Of a DNA stretch of 64,000 nt, positions 30,646 through 38,467 are shown in pieces (the stretch's first letter is position 1; the number at the start of each line of letters is the position of its first letter). The translations under genes were made by a program, and so were the position numbers. Below the pieces are notes generated by a model that searched no databases, had not been told where the DNA came from, and saw nothing but the letters and a program-made list of their open reading frames with translations. The DNA comes from Companilactobacillus sp. RD055328 (GTDB lineage: Bacteria > Bacillota > Bacilli > Lactobacillales > Lactobacillaceae), in assembly GCF_022835675.1 (NCBI RefSeq), contig NZ_BQUT01000005.1, forward strand, positions 124,001 through 188,000, written 5' to 3'.

Positions 30646-32484
30646 ATGTCAAAAATTATTGGTATTGATTTAGGTACTACTAACTCAGCTGTTGCTGTTA
30701 TGGAAGGTGGAAAACCTAAGATTATTACAAACCCAGAAGGTGGAAGAACAACACCTTCAGTTGTTGCATTTAAAGATGGTGAAATTCAAGTTGGTGAAGT
30801 TGCTAAAAGACAAGCAATTACTAATCCAGATACTATCTCATCAGTTAAGCGTCATATTGGTGAAGATGGATTTAAAGTATCAGCTAATGGTAAGGAATAT
30901 ACACCACAAGAAATTTCAGCTATGATTCTTCAACACATCAAGAAATTCTCAGAAGATTATCTTGGTGAAGAAGTTACAGAAGCTGTTATTACAGTTCCTG
31001 CTTATTTCAATGACTCACAACGTCAAGCAACAAAAGATGCTGGTAAGATTGCTGGCTTAGATGTTAAACGTATCATTAATGAACCTACTGCTTCATCATT
31101 GGCATATGGTTTAGATAAAGAAGATAAAGATGAAAAAATCTTGGTTTATGACCTTGGTGGTGGTACTTTTGATGTTTCTATTCTTGAATTAGGTGATGGT
31201 GTCTTCGAAGTACTTTCAACTAATGGTGATACTGCCTTAGGTGGAGATGACTTTGACCAAGCTATTATTGATTGGTTAGTTGCTCAATTTAAAGCTGCAA
31301 ATGGTGTAGATTTATCAAAAGATAAGATGGCTATCCAACGTCTAAAAGACGCTGCTGAAAAAGCTAAAAAAGATTTATCAGGTGTTAGTCAAACACAAAT
31401 TAGTCTTCCATTTATTTCACAAAGTGATGCTGGTCCTCTTCATCTTGAAGAAACACTAACACGTGCTAAATTTGAAGAACTAACAAATGAATTAGTTCAA
31501 AGAACAAAAGCACCAGTTGATAATGCTTTGAAAGATGCTGGCTTAACAAATGCTGATATAGACAAAGTTATTCTAAATGGTGGTTCAACACGTATTCCTG
31601 CTGTTCAAGAAGCTGTTAAGAACTGGACAGGTAAAGAACCTGATCATTCAATTAACCCTGATGAAGCTGTTGCTATTGGTGCTGCTGTTCAAGGTGGTGT
31701 TATTACTGGTGATGTTAAAGACGTTGTTTTACTTGACGTTACACCACTATCACTTGGTATTGAAACAATGGGTGGCGTATTTACAAAACTTATTGACCGT
31801 AATACAACAATTCCTACAAGTAAGTCACAAACATTCTCAACAGCCGCAGATAATCAACCAGCTGTAGATATTCATGTTCTACAAGGTGAACGTCCAATGG
31901 CTGCTGATGACAAGACTCTTGGAAGATTCCAATTGACAGATATTCCTGCTGCTCCTCGTGGAATTCCTCAAATCGAAGTTAAATTCGATATTGATAAGAA
32001 TGGTATCGTTAATGTTTCAGCTAAAGATCTTGGTACAGGTAAATCACAAGATATTACAATCAAGAGTTCTTCAGGACTTTCAGATGAAGAAATTGAACGT
32101 ATGAAGAATGAAGCTAAAGAAAACGAAGAAGCAGATAATCAACGTAAAGAAGAAGTTGATCTAAGAAACGATGTTGATCAATTACTATTTACAACTGATA
32201 AGACACTTGAAGAAATCAAAGGAAAAGTTTCTGATGATGAAATCAAGAAAGCTGAAGATGCTAAAGAAGCATTGAAGAAAGCTCAAGAAGATAATAATCT
32301 TGAAGATATGAAGACTAAACGTGATGAATTGAACCAAATTATTCAAGATTTGTCAGTTAAACTATATCAACAAGCACAAGATGCACAACAAGCTGGCGAT
32401 GCAACAGCAACTGATGGTAAATCTGGCGATGACAACACTGTTGATGCTGATTTTGAAGAAGTAGATCCAGACGATAAGAAATAA
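30646..32484 (+). CDS. dnaK: Chaperone protein DnaK (Hsp70)
   Basis: ATP-driven folding chaperone. ATPase domain with [44 protein letters not shown] and [11 protein letters not shown]; linker [16 protein letters not shown]; substrate-binding domain and helical lid; acidic end [13 protein letters not shown] (an EEVD-like tail). It has the shorter nucleotide domain of Gram-positive DnaK. 612 aa. RBS AAAGGAG. Codons are highly adapted. Confidence 0.98.
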   Translation: MSKIIGIDLGTTNSAVAVMEGGKPKIITNPEGGRTTPSVVAFKDGEIQVGEVAKRQAITNPDTISSVKRHIGEDGFKVSANGKEYTPQEISAMILQHIKKFSEDYLGEEVTEAVITVPAYFNDSQRQATKDAGKIAGLDVKRIINEPTASSLAYGLDKEDKDEKILVYDLGGGTFDVSILELGDGVFEVLSTNGDTALGGDDFDQAIIDWLVAQFKAANGVDLSKDKMAIQRLKDAAEKAKKDLSGVSQTQISLPFISQSDAGPLHLEETLTRAKFEELTNELVQRTKAPVDNALKDAGLTNADIDKVILNGGSTRIPAVQEAVKNWTGKEPDHSINPDEAVAIGAAVQGGVITGDVKDVVLLDVTPLSLGIETMGGVFTKLIDRNTTIPTSKSQTFSTAADNQPAVDIHVLQGERPMAADDKTLGRFQLTDIPAAPRGIPQIEVKFDIDKNGIVNVSAKDLGTGKSQDITIKSSSGLSDEEIERMKNEAKENEEADNQRKEEVDLRNDVDQLLFTTDKTLEEIKGKVSDDEIKKAEDAKEALKKAQEDNNLEDMKTKRDELNQIIQDLSVKLYQQAQDAQQAGDATATDGKSGDDNTVDADFEEVDPDDKK

Positions 32485-32502
32485 CAGGAAGGAAGTAGCT
32501 GA

Positions 32503-33612
32503 ATGAACCCATATGACGTTTTAGGTGTCTCAAAAGATGCTTCCGACGCTGAAATAAAAAGAGCATATCGCAAACTTTCAAAGCAATATCACCCAGATAT
32601 TAATAAAGAACCAGGGGCTGCAGAGAAGTTTAAAGAAGTTAACGAAGCTAATGATATTTTGAAAGATCCTCAAAAACGTCAACGTTATGATCAATTTGGT
32701 ACAACAGATGATCAAGCTGGTGGCTTTGGTGGATTTGATCAAGGTGGCTTTGGCGGCGGTGGTTTTGAAGATATTTTCAGTTCTTTCTTCGGTGGTGGTC
32801 AGCGACAAGCTGATCCGAACGCTCCAAGACAAGGTGCAGATCTTCAATATCGTATGAATTTAACCTTTGAAGAAGCTGTTTTTGGTAAAAAGACTACTAT
32901 TTCATATAATCGTCAAGAAGTCTGTGCTACATGTAATGGTTCCGGTGCAAAAGCTGGCACTCATGCTGAAACTTGTAGAAAATGTCATGGACAAGGACGT
33001 ATTCAAGTTGATCGTCAAACTCCATTTGGAAGTATGCGTACAACTGAAGCCTGTGATGTTTGTGGCGGTACAGGTAAAGAGATTAAAGAAAAATGTGAAA
33101 CATGTGGTGGTTCTGGTCACAATGTTCAAAAGCATTCTGTTAAAGTTACAGTTCCAGCCGGAATTGAAGACGGACAACAGATACGTCTTGATGGACAAGG
33201 TGGTTCTGGTGAAAATAATGGTCCTTACGGAGATTTATATATTGTTTTCCAAGTTTCACCAAGTAAGGACTTCACAAGACGTGGAGCAACTATTTATTCA
33301 GACGTTAGCTTAAGTTTCCCTCAAGCAACTCTAGGTGATGAGATTAATGTCAAAACCGTTCATGGTGATGTTAAGCTTAAGATTCCTAGTGGAACACAAA
33401 CAGGAACAACCTTTAAGCTTAGAGAAAAAGGTGCACCAAGGCTGAATAGTTCTGGTAAAGGTGATCATTTAGTAACTGTTCATGTAGTTACACCTAAGAA
33501 ACTTACTGATGAACAACGCAAAGCATTACGTCAATATGCTGATGCAGGTGGTGATAAAATCACCGAACATGATAAGAATTTCTTCGATAAAATGAAGGAC
33601 GCATTTTCATAA
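32503..33612 (+). CDS. dnaJ: Chaperone protein DnaJ (type I Hsp40)
   Basis: Co-chaperone that delivers substrates to DnaK and triggers its ATPase. J domain (1-70) with YHPDINK, Gly/Phe-rich region (about 70-115), four CxxCxGxG zinc repeats ([32 protein letters not shown]), then two C-terminal substrate domains. 369 aa. RBS AGGAAGG. Last gene of the heat-shock operon. Confidence 0.98.
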   Translation: MNPYDVLGVSKDASDAEIKRAYRKLSKQYHPDINKEPGAAEKFKEVNEANDILKDPQKRQRYDQFGTTDDQAGGFGGFDQGGFGGGGFEDIFSSFFGGGQRQADPNAPRQGADLQYRMNLTFEEAVFGKKTTISYNRQEVCATCNGSGAKAGTHAETCRKCHGQGRIQVDRQTPFGSMRTTEACDVCGGTGKEIKEKCETCGGSGHNVQKHSVKVTVPAGIEDGQQIRLDGQGGSGENNGPYGDLYIVFQVSPSKDFTRRGATIYSDVSLSFPQATLGDEINVKTVHGDVKLKIPSGTQTGTTFKLREKGAPRLNSSGKGDHLVTVHVVTPKKLTDEQRKALRQYADAGGDKITEHDKNFFDKMKDAFS

Positions 33613-33614
33613 TT

Positions 33615-33643
33615 AAAAAAGACATCATTGGATGTCTTTTTTT
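33615..33643 (+). terminator. Terminator after dnaJ
   Basis: AAAAAGACATC-ATTG-GATGTCTTTTT hairpin with a long T-run; ends the hrcA operon. Confidence 0.92.
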
Positions 33644-33664
33644 GTTTAGTAAATTGGTAAGAAT

Positions 33665-33673
33665 TGGTATAAT
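33665..33673 (+). promoter_or_regulatory. Extended -10 promoter of lepA
   Basis: TGGTATAAT, no convincing -35. The expected start near 33680 is just before AAAGGAG. Confidence 0.6.
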
Positions 33674-33696
33674 TGATAGGATTAAAGGAGTAATTG

Positions 33697-35526
33697 ATGA
33701 ATATAGATGAAATGAAAGAACGACAATCAAGAATACGTAATTTTTCTATTGTGGCTCACATTGACCATGGTAAATCTACAATTGCTGATAGAATTCTGGA
33801 ATTAACAGATACTGTAGCAGAACGAGATATGAAAAATCAAATTCTAGATGACATGGATCTTGAAAGAGAACGTGGTATCACAATTAAATTAAATGCCGTT
33901 GAATTACACTATAAAGCAAATGATGGTGAAACATATATTTTCCATTTAATAGATACTCCAGGACATGTTGACTTTACTTATGAAGTTTCAAGAAGTCTAG
34001 CTGCTTGTGAAGGTGCATTATTAGTTGTTGATGCTGCACAGGGTGTAGAAGCTCAAACTCTTGCTAATACCTACCTAGCAATCGATAATGACTTAGAAAT
34101 ACTACCGGTTTTAAATAAAATTGACTTACCAAGTGCTGATGTTCCGATGGTTAAAGAAGAAATAGAAGAAATGATTGGAATAGATGCAAGCGAAGCGGTA
34201 GAAGTAAGTGCTAAAAAAGGAATTGGCATACCTGAATTACTTGAACGTATTGTTTCTGATGTGCCCGCACCGACTGGTGATATTAATGCACCATTAAAAG
34301 CTTTAATTTTTGATTCACTCTACGATATATATCGTGGGGTTGTATTAAGTGTGCGTTTAGAAGAAGGTATGATTAAAGCTGGTGATACCATTGAAATTAT
34401 GAGTAACGGTAAGAAGTTCGAAGTTACTGAGGTAGGTGTGATGTCACCTAAAGCGGTAGAAAAAGACTTCTTGATGGCTGGTGATGTTGGATACATTACA
34501 GCAAGTATTAAATCTGTTAAGGATACCCAAGTAGGTGATACTGTCACTTTGGCAAATAATCCAACAGAAAAAGAACTTGATGGTTATCGTCAAGTTCAAC
34601 CGATGGTTTATTCAGGTATGTATCCGGTTGATAATGCCAAGTATGAAGACCTACGTGAAGCTTTAGAAAAACTACAATTGAATGATGCAGCACTTGAGTT
34701 TGAACCTGAGTCATCACAAGCCCTTGGGTTTGGATTCCGTTGTGGATTCTTAGGTCTGTTGCATATGGACGTTATTCAAGAACGTTTAGAACGCGAATTC
34801 AACTTAGATTTGATTATGACAGCTCCATCTGTTGATTATCACGTTAATACTCAAGATGGTGAACAACTAGTTATTGATAATCCTTCCGAAATGCCGGATG
34901 CTTCAGAAGTTAAGTCAATTGAAGAACCCTTTGTTAAGGCTGAGATTATGGTGCCAGAAGAATATGTTGGAGCGGTAATGGAATTAGCTCAACGCAAGCG
35001 TGGACGTTTTGATACGATGGATTATTTAGATAAATACCGTGTAAATGTTATTTATCATTTACCGTTGTCTGAAATAATTTTTAATTTCTTTGATGATTTG
35101 AAATCAAGCACTAAAGGATACGCCTCACTAGATTATAGTCTGGAAGGTTATGAAGTCAGTGACCTTGTTAAGATGGATATTCTCTTAAATGGTGATCCTG
35201 TTGATGCTTTAAGTTTTATTGTGCATAAAGACTTTTCATTTGAACGTGGTAAAGAAATAACAGCAAAACTAAAAACGATTATTCCTCGTCAAAACTTTGA
35301 GATTCCTATTCAAGCAACTATTGGAACAAAAGTTGTCGCGAGATCAACGGTTAAAGCTTACCGTAAGGATGTTACTGCTAAGATTCATACTGGTGATCCT
35401 GATCGTCGTGCTAAGCTATTAGAAAAGCAAAAACGTGGTAAGAAACGTATGAAATCTGTGGGAAGAGTAGAAGTTCCTCAAGAAGCGTTTATGTCTGTTT
35501 TGAAAATGAGTAGCGGAGAAGAATAA
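33697..35526 (+). CDS. lepA: Elongation factor 4 (LepA)
   Basis: Ribosome-dependent GTPase affecting elongation and 30S biogenesis. G domain with [14 protein letters not shown] near residue 18, [23 protein letters not shown] and NKIDLP; then domains II and III/V and the LepA-specific C-terminus with [21 protein letters not shown] start at ATG 33697, six bases after AAAGGAG; TTG 33694 is too close. 609 aa. Confidence 0.97.
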   Translation: MNIDEMKERQSRIRNFSIVAHIDHGKSTIADRILELTDTVAERDMKNQILDDMDLERERGITIKLNAVELHYKANDGETYIFHLIDTPGHVDFTYEVSRSLAACEGALLVVDAAQGVEAQTLANTYLAIDNDLEILPVLNKIDLPSADVPMVKEEIEEMIGIDASEAVEVSAKKGIGIPELLERIVSDVPAPTGDINAPLKALIFDSLYDIYRGVVLSVRLEEGMIKAGDTIEIMSNGKKFEVTEVGVMSPKAVEKDFLMAGDVGYITASIKSVKDTQVGDTVTLANNPTEKELDGYRQVQPMVYSGMYPVDNAKYEDLREALEKLQLNDAALEFEPESSQALGFGFRCGFLGLLHMDVIQERLEREFNLDLIMTAPSVDYHVNTQDGEQLVIDNPSEMPDASEVKSIEEPFVKAEIMVPEEYVGAVMELAQRKRGRFDTMDYLDKYRVNVIYHLPLSEIIFNFFDDLKSSTKGYASLDYSLEGYEVSDLVKMDILLNGDPVDALSFIVHKDFSFERGKEITAKLKTIIPRQNFEIPIQATIGTKVVARSTVKAYRKDVTAKIHTGDPDRRAKLLEKQKRGKKRMKSVGRVEVPQEAFMSVLKMSSGEE

Positions 35527-35527
35527 T

Positions 35528-35557
35528 AAAAAAGACCTCTTATGAGGTCTTTTTATT
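35528..35557. terminator. Terminator after lepA (bidirectional)
   Basis: AAAAAGACCTC-TTAT-GAGGTCTTTTT. The stop codon of the minus-strand DUF1304 gene lies at its right edge, so it serves both genes. Confidence 0.9.
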
Positions 35558-35918
35558 TACTTAATAGTATTAATAATAATGCGATTATCGCTGGACTTCC
35601 TTGAGTAAGAAGTATTTTTTTATTAGCGGTTAGAGCTCCGAAAATTGCGGCAATTACAACAAAAATGATAAACATTAAAACAGCAGAACTGCTTTATATT
35701 AAAAACTTAGAAATAAGAATTCCTGCTCCTAAGAAACCATTATATAGTCCTTGATTCTGCATCATTATTTGTACTTCTTTTTGTTGTAATATTTTTTTAT
35801 CGATTGCGAAGGCTTTAACGGCGATATCAGACTGATTACCAAACATTTCCAATAACATGATACCTAAGGCTTCAATTGCTACTAGGATAATAAAAATATC
35901 TGAGATTAGTTTTAACAT
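35553..35918 (-). pseudogene. DUF1304 family membrane protein gene broken by an in-frame stop
   Basis: The first 74 codons encode MLKLISDIFIILVAIEALG, then MLLEMFGNQSD and NQGLYNGFLGAG, which I recognise as the start of DUF1304 (a small four-helix membrane protein of unknown role, about 118-122 aa). Codon 75 is TAA (35694-35696). Reading on in the same frame gives SAVLMFIIFVVIAAIFGALT, then ANKKILLTQGSPAIIALLL and a natural stop at 35553, matching the family C-terminus and length (121 codons). So one nonsense change, not a frameshift, separates the halves. RBS AAGGAAG is intact. Alternatives: sequencing error or readthrough. Confidence 0.8.
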
Positions 35919-35934
35919 AGATAACTTCCTTTTT

Positions 35935-35949
35935 TGTAATTAGTACATT
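35935..35949. promoter_or_regulatory. Operator-like element before the DUF1304 gene
   Basis: TGTAATTAGTACATT (plus strand), containing TGTA-N5-TACA. It recurs with one mismatch at 36146-36160, also 17 bp before a minus-strand start codon. On the minus strand TACAAT overlaps it as a possible -10. Confidence 0.5.
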
Positions 35950-35956
35950 GTAACAT

Positions 35957-35981
35957 TAAAAAAGAACCCCTTAGAGGTTCT
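35957..35981 (-). terminator. Terminator of the small zinc-ribbon gene
   Basis: Read on the minus strand: AGAACC / GGTTCT stem followed by a T-run. It overlaps the gene's stop codon and separates it from the DUF1304 gene. Confidence 0.75.
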
Positions 35982-36129
35982 AATACATTCTAGCCCATAT
36001 ATCACCTGAGCAACCTTCGGTACAACATTTGGGGATGGTATCCTCATCGGTTGATAGCGTGATAGTGTTCTTCTTGCAGGTCAGGCATTCGTACTTGCCG
36101 GGACCGGGTGAATCTCCAGTTTTAAACAT
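35980..36129 (-). CDS. Small zinc-ribbon protein, 49 residues
   Basis: Short reading frame with an excellent RBS (AGGAGG eight bases before ATG). It starts MFKTGDSPGPGKYECLTCKK and has two cysteine knuckles, Cys15-x2-Cys18 and Cys35/Cys36-x3/4-Cys40, then ends GDIWARMY. This looks like the rubredoxin-like zinc ribbons often found as tiny proteins in Firmicutes; function unknown. It is GC-richer than its surroundings in the middle. Own operator-like promoter region and own terminator, so it is a real gene unit rather than a chance frame. Confidence 0.8.
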   Translation of the reverse strand: MFKTGDSPGPGKYECLTCKKNTITLSTDEDTIPKCCTEGCSGDIWARMY

Positions 36130-36144
36130 ATACTTTTCCTCCTA

Positions 36145-36164
36145 ATGTAATTACTACATTACAT
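36145..36164. promoter_or_regulatory. Inverted-repeat operator-like element before the zinc-ribbon gene
   Basis: ATGTAAT-TACTAC-ATTACAT perfect inverted repeat. Its core TGTAATTACTACATT matches the element before the DUF1304 gene at 14 of 15 bases and at the same distance from the start codon. Confidence 0.55.
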
Positions 36165-36285
36165 ATTCAATTATACAATTATAAGTGATAATTAATACTT
36201 GTTTTGTAAAAATTATTTATGATATTTTTTCGATGTTAACACGCGTCATTGAACGAAAGTATCACTTTTTAGTAATTAATATTAT

Positions 36286-36314
36286 TTGCTTCATTTTTTA
36301 GATATGTATATCAT
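36286..36314 (+). promoter_or_regulatory. pnuC promoter
   Basis: TTGCTT (36286-36291), 17-bp spacer, TATCAT (36309-36314). Predicted start near 36321. Confidence 0.6.
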
Positions 36315-36320
36315 AAACAA

Positions 36321-36411
36321 GTTCGAGTATTTAACGTTGAAGAGAGACAACGCAAAAAAATTCTGGGTTCTGGACGAGGGGATTCTAAATAAGAGGGAGA
36401 TTTAGATTTTT
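36321..36411 (+). promoter_or_regulatory. pnuC 5' leader with hairpin; riboswitch possible but unproven
   Basis: About 90 nt between the predicted start and the ATG. It holds a CGTTG-N8-CAACG hairpin (36334-36351), then an unstructured stretch with GAGGGGATTC and the RBS GAGGGAG. pnuC genes of Lactobacillales and streptococci are sometimes controlled by NAD+-type riboswitches; I could not match a consensus, so this stays a suspicion. Confidence 0.35.
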
Positions 36412-37140
36412 ATGCAAAATTCAAATAAAGGTTATGACGAAATGGCCATAACTCGCGTGTTTAACTGGCGTTGGTACAAGGACCAAATGTCTGGTTGGAC
36501 AAGATCAAGTTATATATTATTAACCGTAGGTATTTTATTCCAATTGATCATTGGTCTTAGCCACGGAATTACAGGCCTCGGTGTTACATCAACTATTGCC
36601 GGAATTATTGGTTTTAGTTGTACTGTATCAATTACTAATGGTCGACCAATTAATGGTATTTTAGGTTTTATATCAGCTTTAATGTTGATTTATGTTGCTT
36701 TAGTAACTGGTAACTATTCAGATATTATTATGCAAGGTGCATATATTATTTTATTGGATATTCCAATATTACTTCAAAAACAGTGGTCAAATCATGATCC
36801 ACGTAAAATGAATGGTAAAGATATCATTCAAACAGCAATTATTTTTGCTATATTCTTAGCTGCTACATATATTTTGGATACTGTTATTTTAGACAGTCCT
36901 CAAGCTATCTTAGATGCAGTTAGTGCTACAATCGGGTTAACAGGGGCAGTATTAACTGTTAGAAGATTCCGTTCAAGCTACTATTTTTGGACAGCTCAAG
37001 GTGTGATGAGTGTTGCACTATGGATTCAAACAGCAATGAATGGTCATCCTGTTTGGGTTTTAATGTTCACATACATGCTTTATCTAGCCAACGATATTGT
37101 TGCCTTTTCAGACAGCAAATGGTTTGCTAAGAAAAAATAA
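36412..37140 (+). CDS. pnuC: Nicotinamide mononucleotide/riboside transporter PnuC
   Basis: Facilitates uptake of nicotinamide riboside for NAD synthesis. Seven to eight hydrophobic segments; family features are SNGRP-like ITNGRPINGILGFIS, WSNHDPRKMNGKDI, RRFRSSYYFWTAQGV and the C-terminal YLANDIVAFSDSKW. 242 aa. ATG 36412 has GAGGGAG 12 bases upstream; ATG 36442 (MAITRVFNW) is a shorter alternative. Monocistronic, between a promoter/leader and a terminator. A thiamine or riboflavin specificity (PnuT/PnuX) cannot be fully excluded. Confidence 0.9.
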   Translation: MQNSNKGYDEMAITRVFNWRWYKDQMSGWTRSSYILLTVGILFQLIIGLSHGITGLGVTSTIAGIIGFSCTVSITNGRPINGILGFISALMLIYVALVTGNYSDIIMQGAYIILLDIPILLQKQWSNHDPRKMNGKDIIQTAIIFAIFLAATYILDTVILDSPQAILDAVSATIGLTGAVLTVRRFRSSYYFWTAQGVMSVALWIQTAMNGHPVWVLMFTYMLYLANDIVAFSDSKWFAKKK

Positions 37141-37173
37141 TTAATGATACTCGAACAAGTGAATTAGTTAATA

Positions 37174-37207
37174 GAATCCATATTCTTAATTGAATATGGA
37201 TTTTTAT
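37174..37207 (+). terminator. Terminator after pnuC
   Basis: AATCCATATTC-TTAATT-GAATATGGATT followed by TTTATTTT. Confidence 0.88.
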
Positions 37208-37251
37208 TTTGTAATAATAGAAATATCAGAAAAATAAGAGGATATAAATTT

Positions 37252-38331
37252 ATGAATGATAAAACATTTGCACGTATTAAAGAATTAACAGAAATGCAAG
37301 GAACAAGTGGATTCGAACATGAAATTCGTGATTATATGAGAACAGAAATGACACCTTTAGTAGATGAAGTGGCTCAAGATGGATTGGGTGGAATTTTTGG
37401 TGTAAGAAATAATGAAGATACCGATGCACGTCGAGTTATGGTTGCTTCTCATATGGATGAAGTTGGTTTTATGATTACTCAAATCAAACCAAACGGACTT
37501 TTTAATGTTGTAGGTTTAGGCGGATGGAATCCCTATGTTGTTTCAGCTCAACGTTTCACATTAAAAGCTTCTAATGGTAAAAACTTCCCATGTATTTCAG
37601 CTTCAATTCCTCCACACTTACTACGTGGAACTGCAGGACAAAAATCATTAGAAATTGCGGATGTATTATTTGATGCTGGTTTTGAATCTAAAGAAGAAGC
37701 CTTAGCTTTTGGTGTTCGTCCTGGTGATACAGTAGTTCCTCAAGTTGAAACAATTAAAACTGCTAATGGTAAAAATATTATTTCAAAAGCTTGGGATAAT
37801 CGATATGGATGTTCTCTTGTATTAGAAGCTCTTGAAGAACTACAAAATGAAAAATTAGGTCATACTCTAATTGCTGGTGCTAATGTACAAGAAGAAGTTG
37901 GATTACGTGGTTCTAAACCATCTGTGACAAAATTCAGACCTGATTTGTTCTTTGCTGTCGATTGTTCAGCTGCCGACGATACTGTTTCAACTGAAGGAAC
38001 ATTTGGTCATCTAGGAGAAGGGGTTATGATGAGAATTCAAGATCCTAGATTGATCACACTACCAAGATTACGCGAATATCTATTAGATACAGCCGAATCA
38101 AATAATATTCCTTATCAATACTTTGTATCAAAAGGTGGAACAGATGCTGGTGATGCTCATACAGCTAATGAAGGAATTCCAAGTTCAGTTATTGGGGTTG
38201 CTGGACGTTACATCCATACACATCAAACAATGTTTAATATTGCTGATTATGATGCAGCTAAAGAGATGTTGATACAAACATTAAAAGGACTTGATAAGAG
38301 TACTATTGATACAATTGTTGCGGGAATCTAA
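37252..38331 (+). CDS. pepA: M42 family glutamyl/leucyl aminopeptidase
   Basis: Dinuclear-metal peptidase that trims N-terminal residues from peptides, probably as a TET-type dodecamer. Features: GTSGFEHEIRDYMR, the metal ligand ASHMDEVGFM near residue 65, SKAWDNRYGC, the catalytic acid VQEEVGLRG near 210, AVDCSAADD, and the late ligand YIHTHQTMF. 359 aa, typical. RBS AGAGGAT. The name pepA (glutamyl aminopeptidase) follows lactic acid bacterial usage and is not related to leucyl PepA of E. coli. Confidence 0.92.
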   Translation: MNDKTFARIKELTEMQGTSGFEHEIRDYMRTEMTPLVDEVAQDGLGGIFGVRNNEDTDARRVMVASHMDEVGFMITQIKPNGLFNVVGLGGWNPYVVSAQRFTLKASNGKNFPCISASIPPHLLRGTAGQKSLEIADVLFDAGFESKEEALAFGVRPGDTVVPQVETIKTANGKNIISKAWDNRYGCSLVLEALEELQNEKLGHTLIAGANVQEEVGLRGSKPSVTKFRPDLFFAVDCSAADDTVSTEGTFGHLGEGVMMRIQDPRLITLPRLREYLLDTAESNNIPYQYFVSKGGTDAGDAHTANEGIPSSVIGVAGRYIHTHQTMFNIADYDAAKEMLIQTLKGLDKSTIDTIVAGI

Positions 38332-38355
38332 TTTAGAGGTTCTTATTACATAGTA

Positions 38356-38385
38356 TTGCTGTAACCACGCATTCTATGTTACAAT
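38356..38385 (+). promoter_or_regulatory. Promoter upstream of the ABC-F gene
   Basis: TTGCTG (38356-38361), 18-bp spacer, TACAAT (38380-38385). Predicted start near 38392, only a few bases before a terminator hairpin. Confidence 0.6.
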
Positions 38386-38396
38386 CTTATATACGG

Positions 38397-38430
38397 AAAA
38401 AGCCAACAGCTTAGTGCTGCTGGCTTTTAT
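38397..38430 (+). terminator. Terminator hairpin in front of the ABC-F gene
   Basis: AAAAGCCA-a-CAGC / GCTG-c-TGGCTTTT with loop TTAGT and one A-C mismatch. It may end pepA transcripts, or be a 5'-terminal attenuator of the ABC-F mRNA. Confidence 0.8.
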
Positions 38431-38467
38431 TATGACGATTAGTTAAAAAGAAACGAGGATACAATAC

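Noticed and set aside
32578-33313. Several overlapping frames on both strands of dnaJ
   Set aside because: Produced by the glycine/cysteine-rich repeats of dnaJ; dnaJ itself is unambiguous.
36321-36411. TPP, FMN or purine riboswitch before pnuC
   Set aside because: The conserved boxes of those classes are absent; only an unassigned leader hairpin remains.
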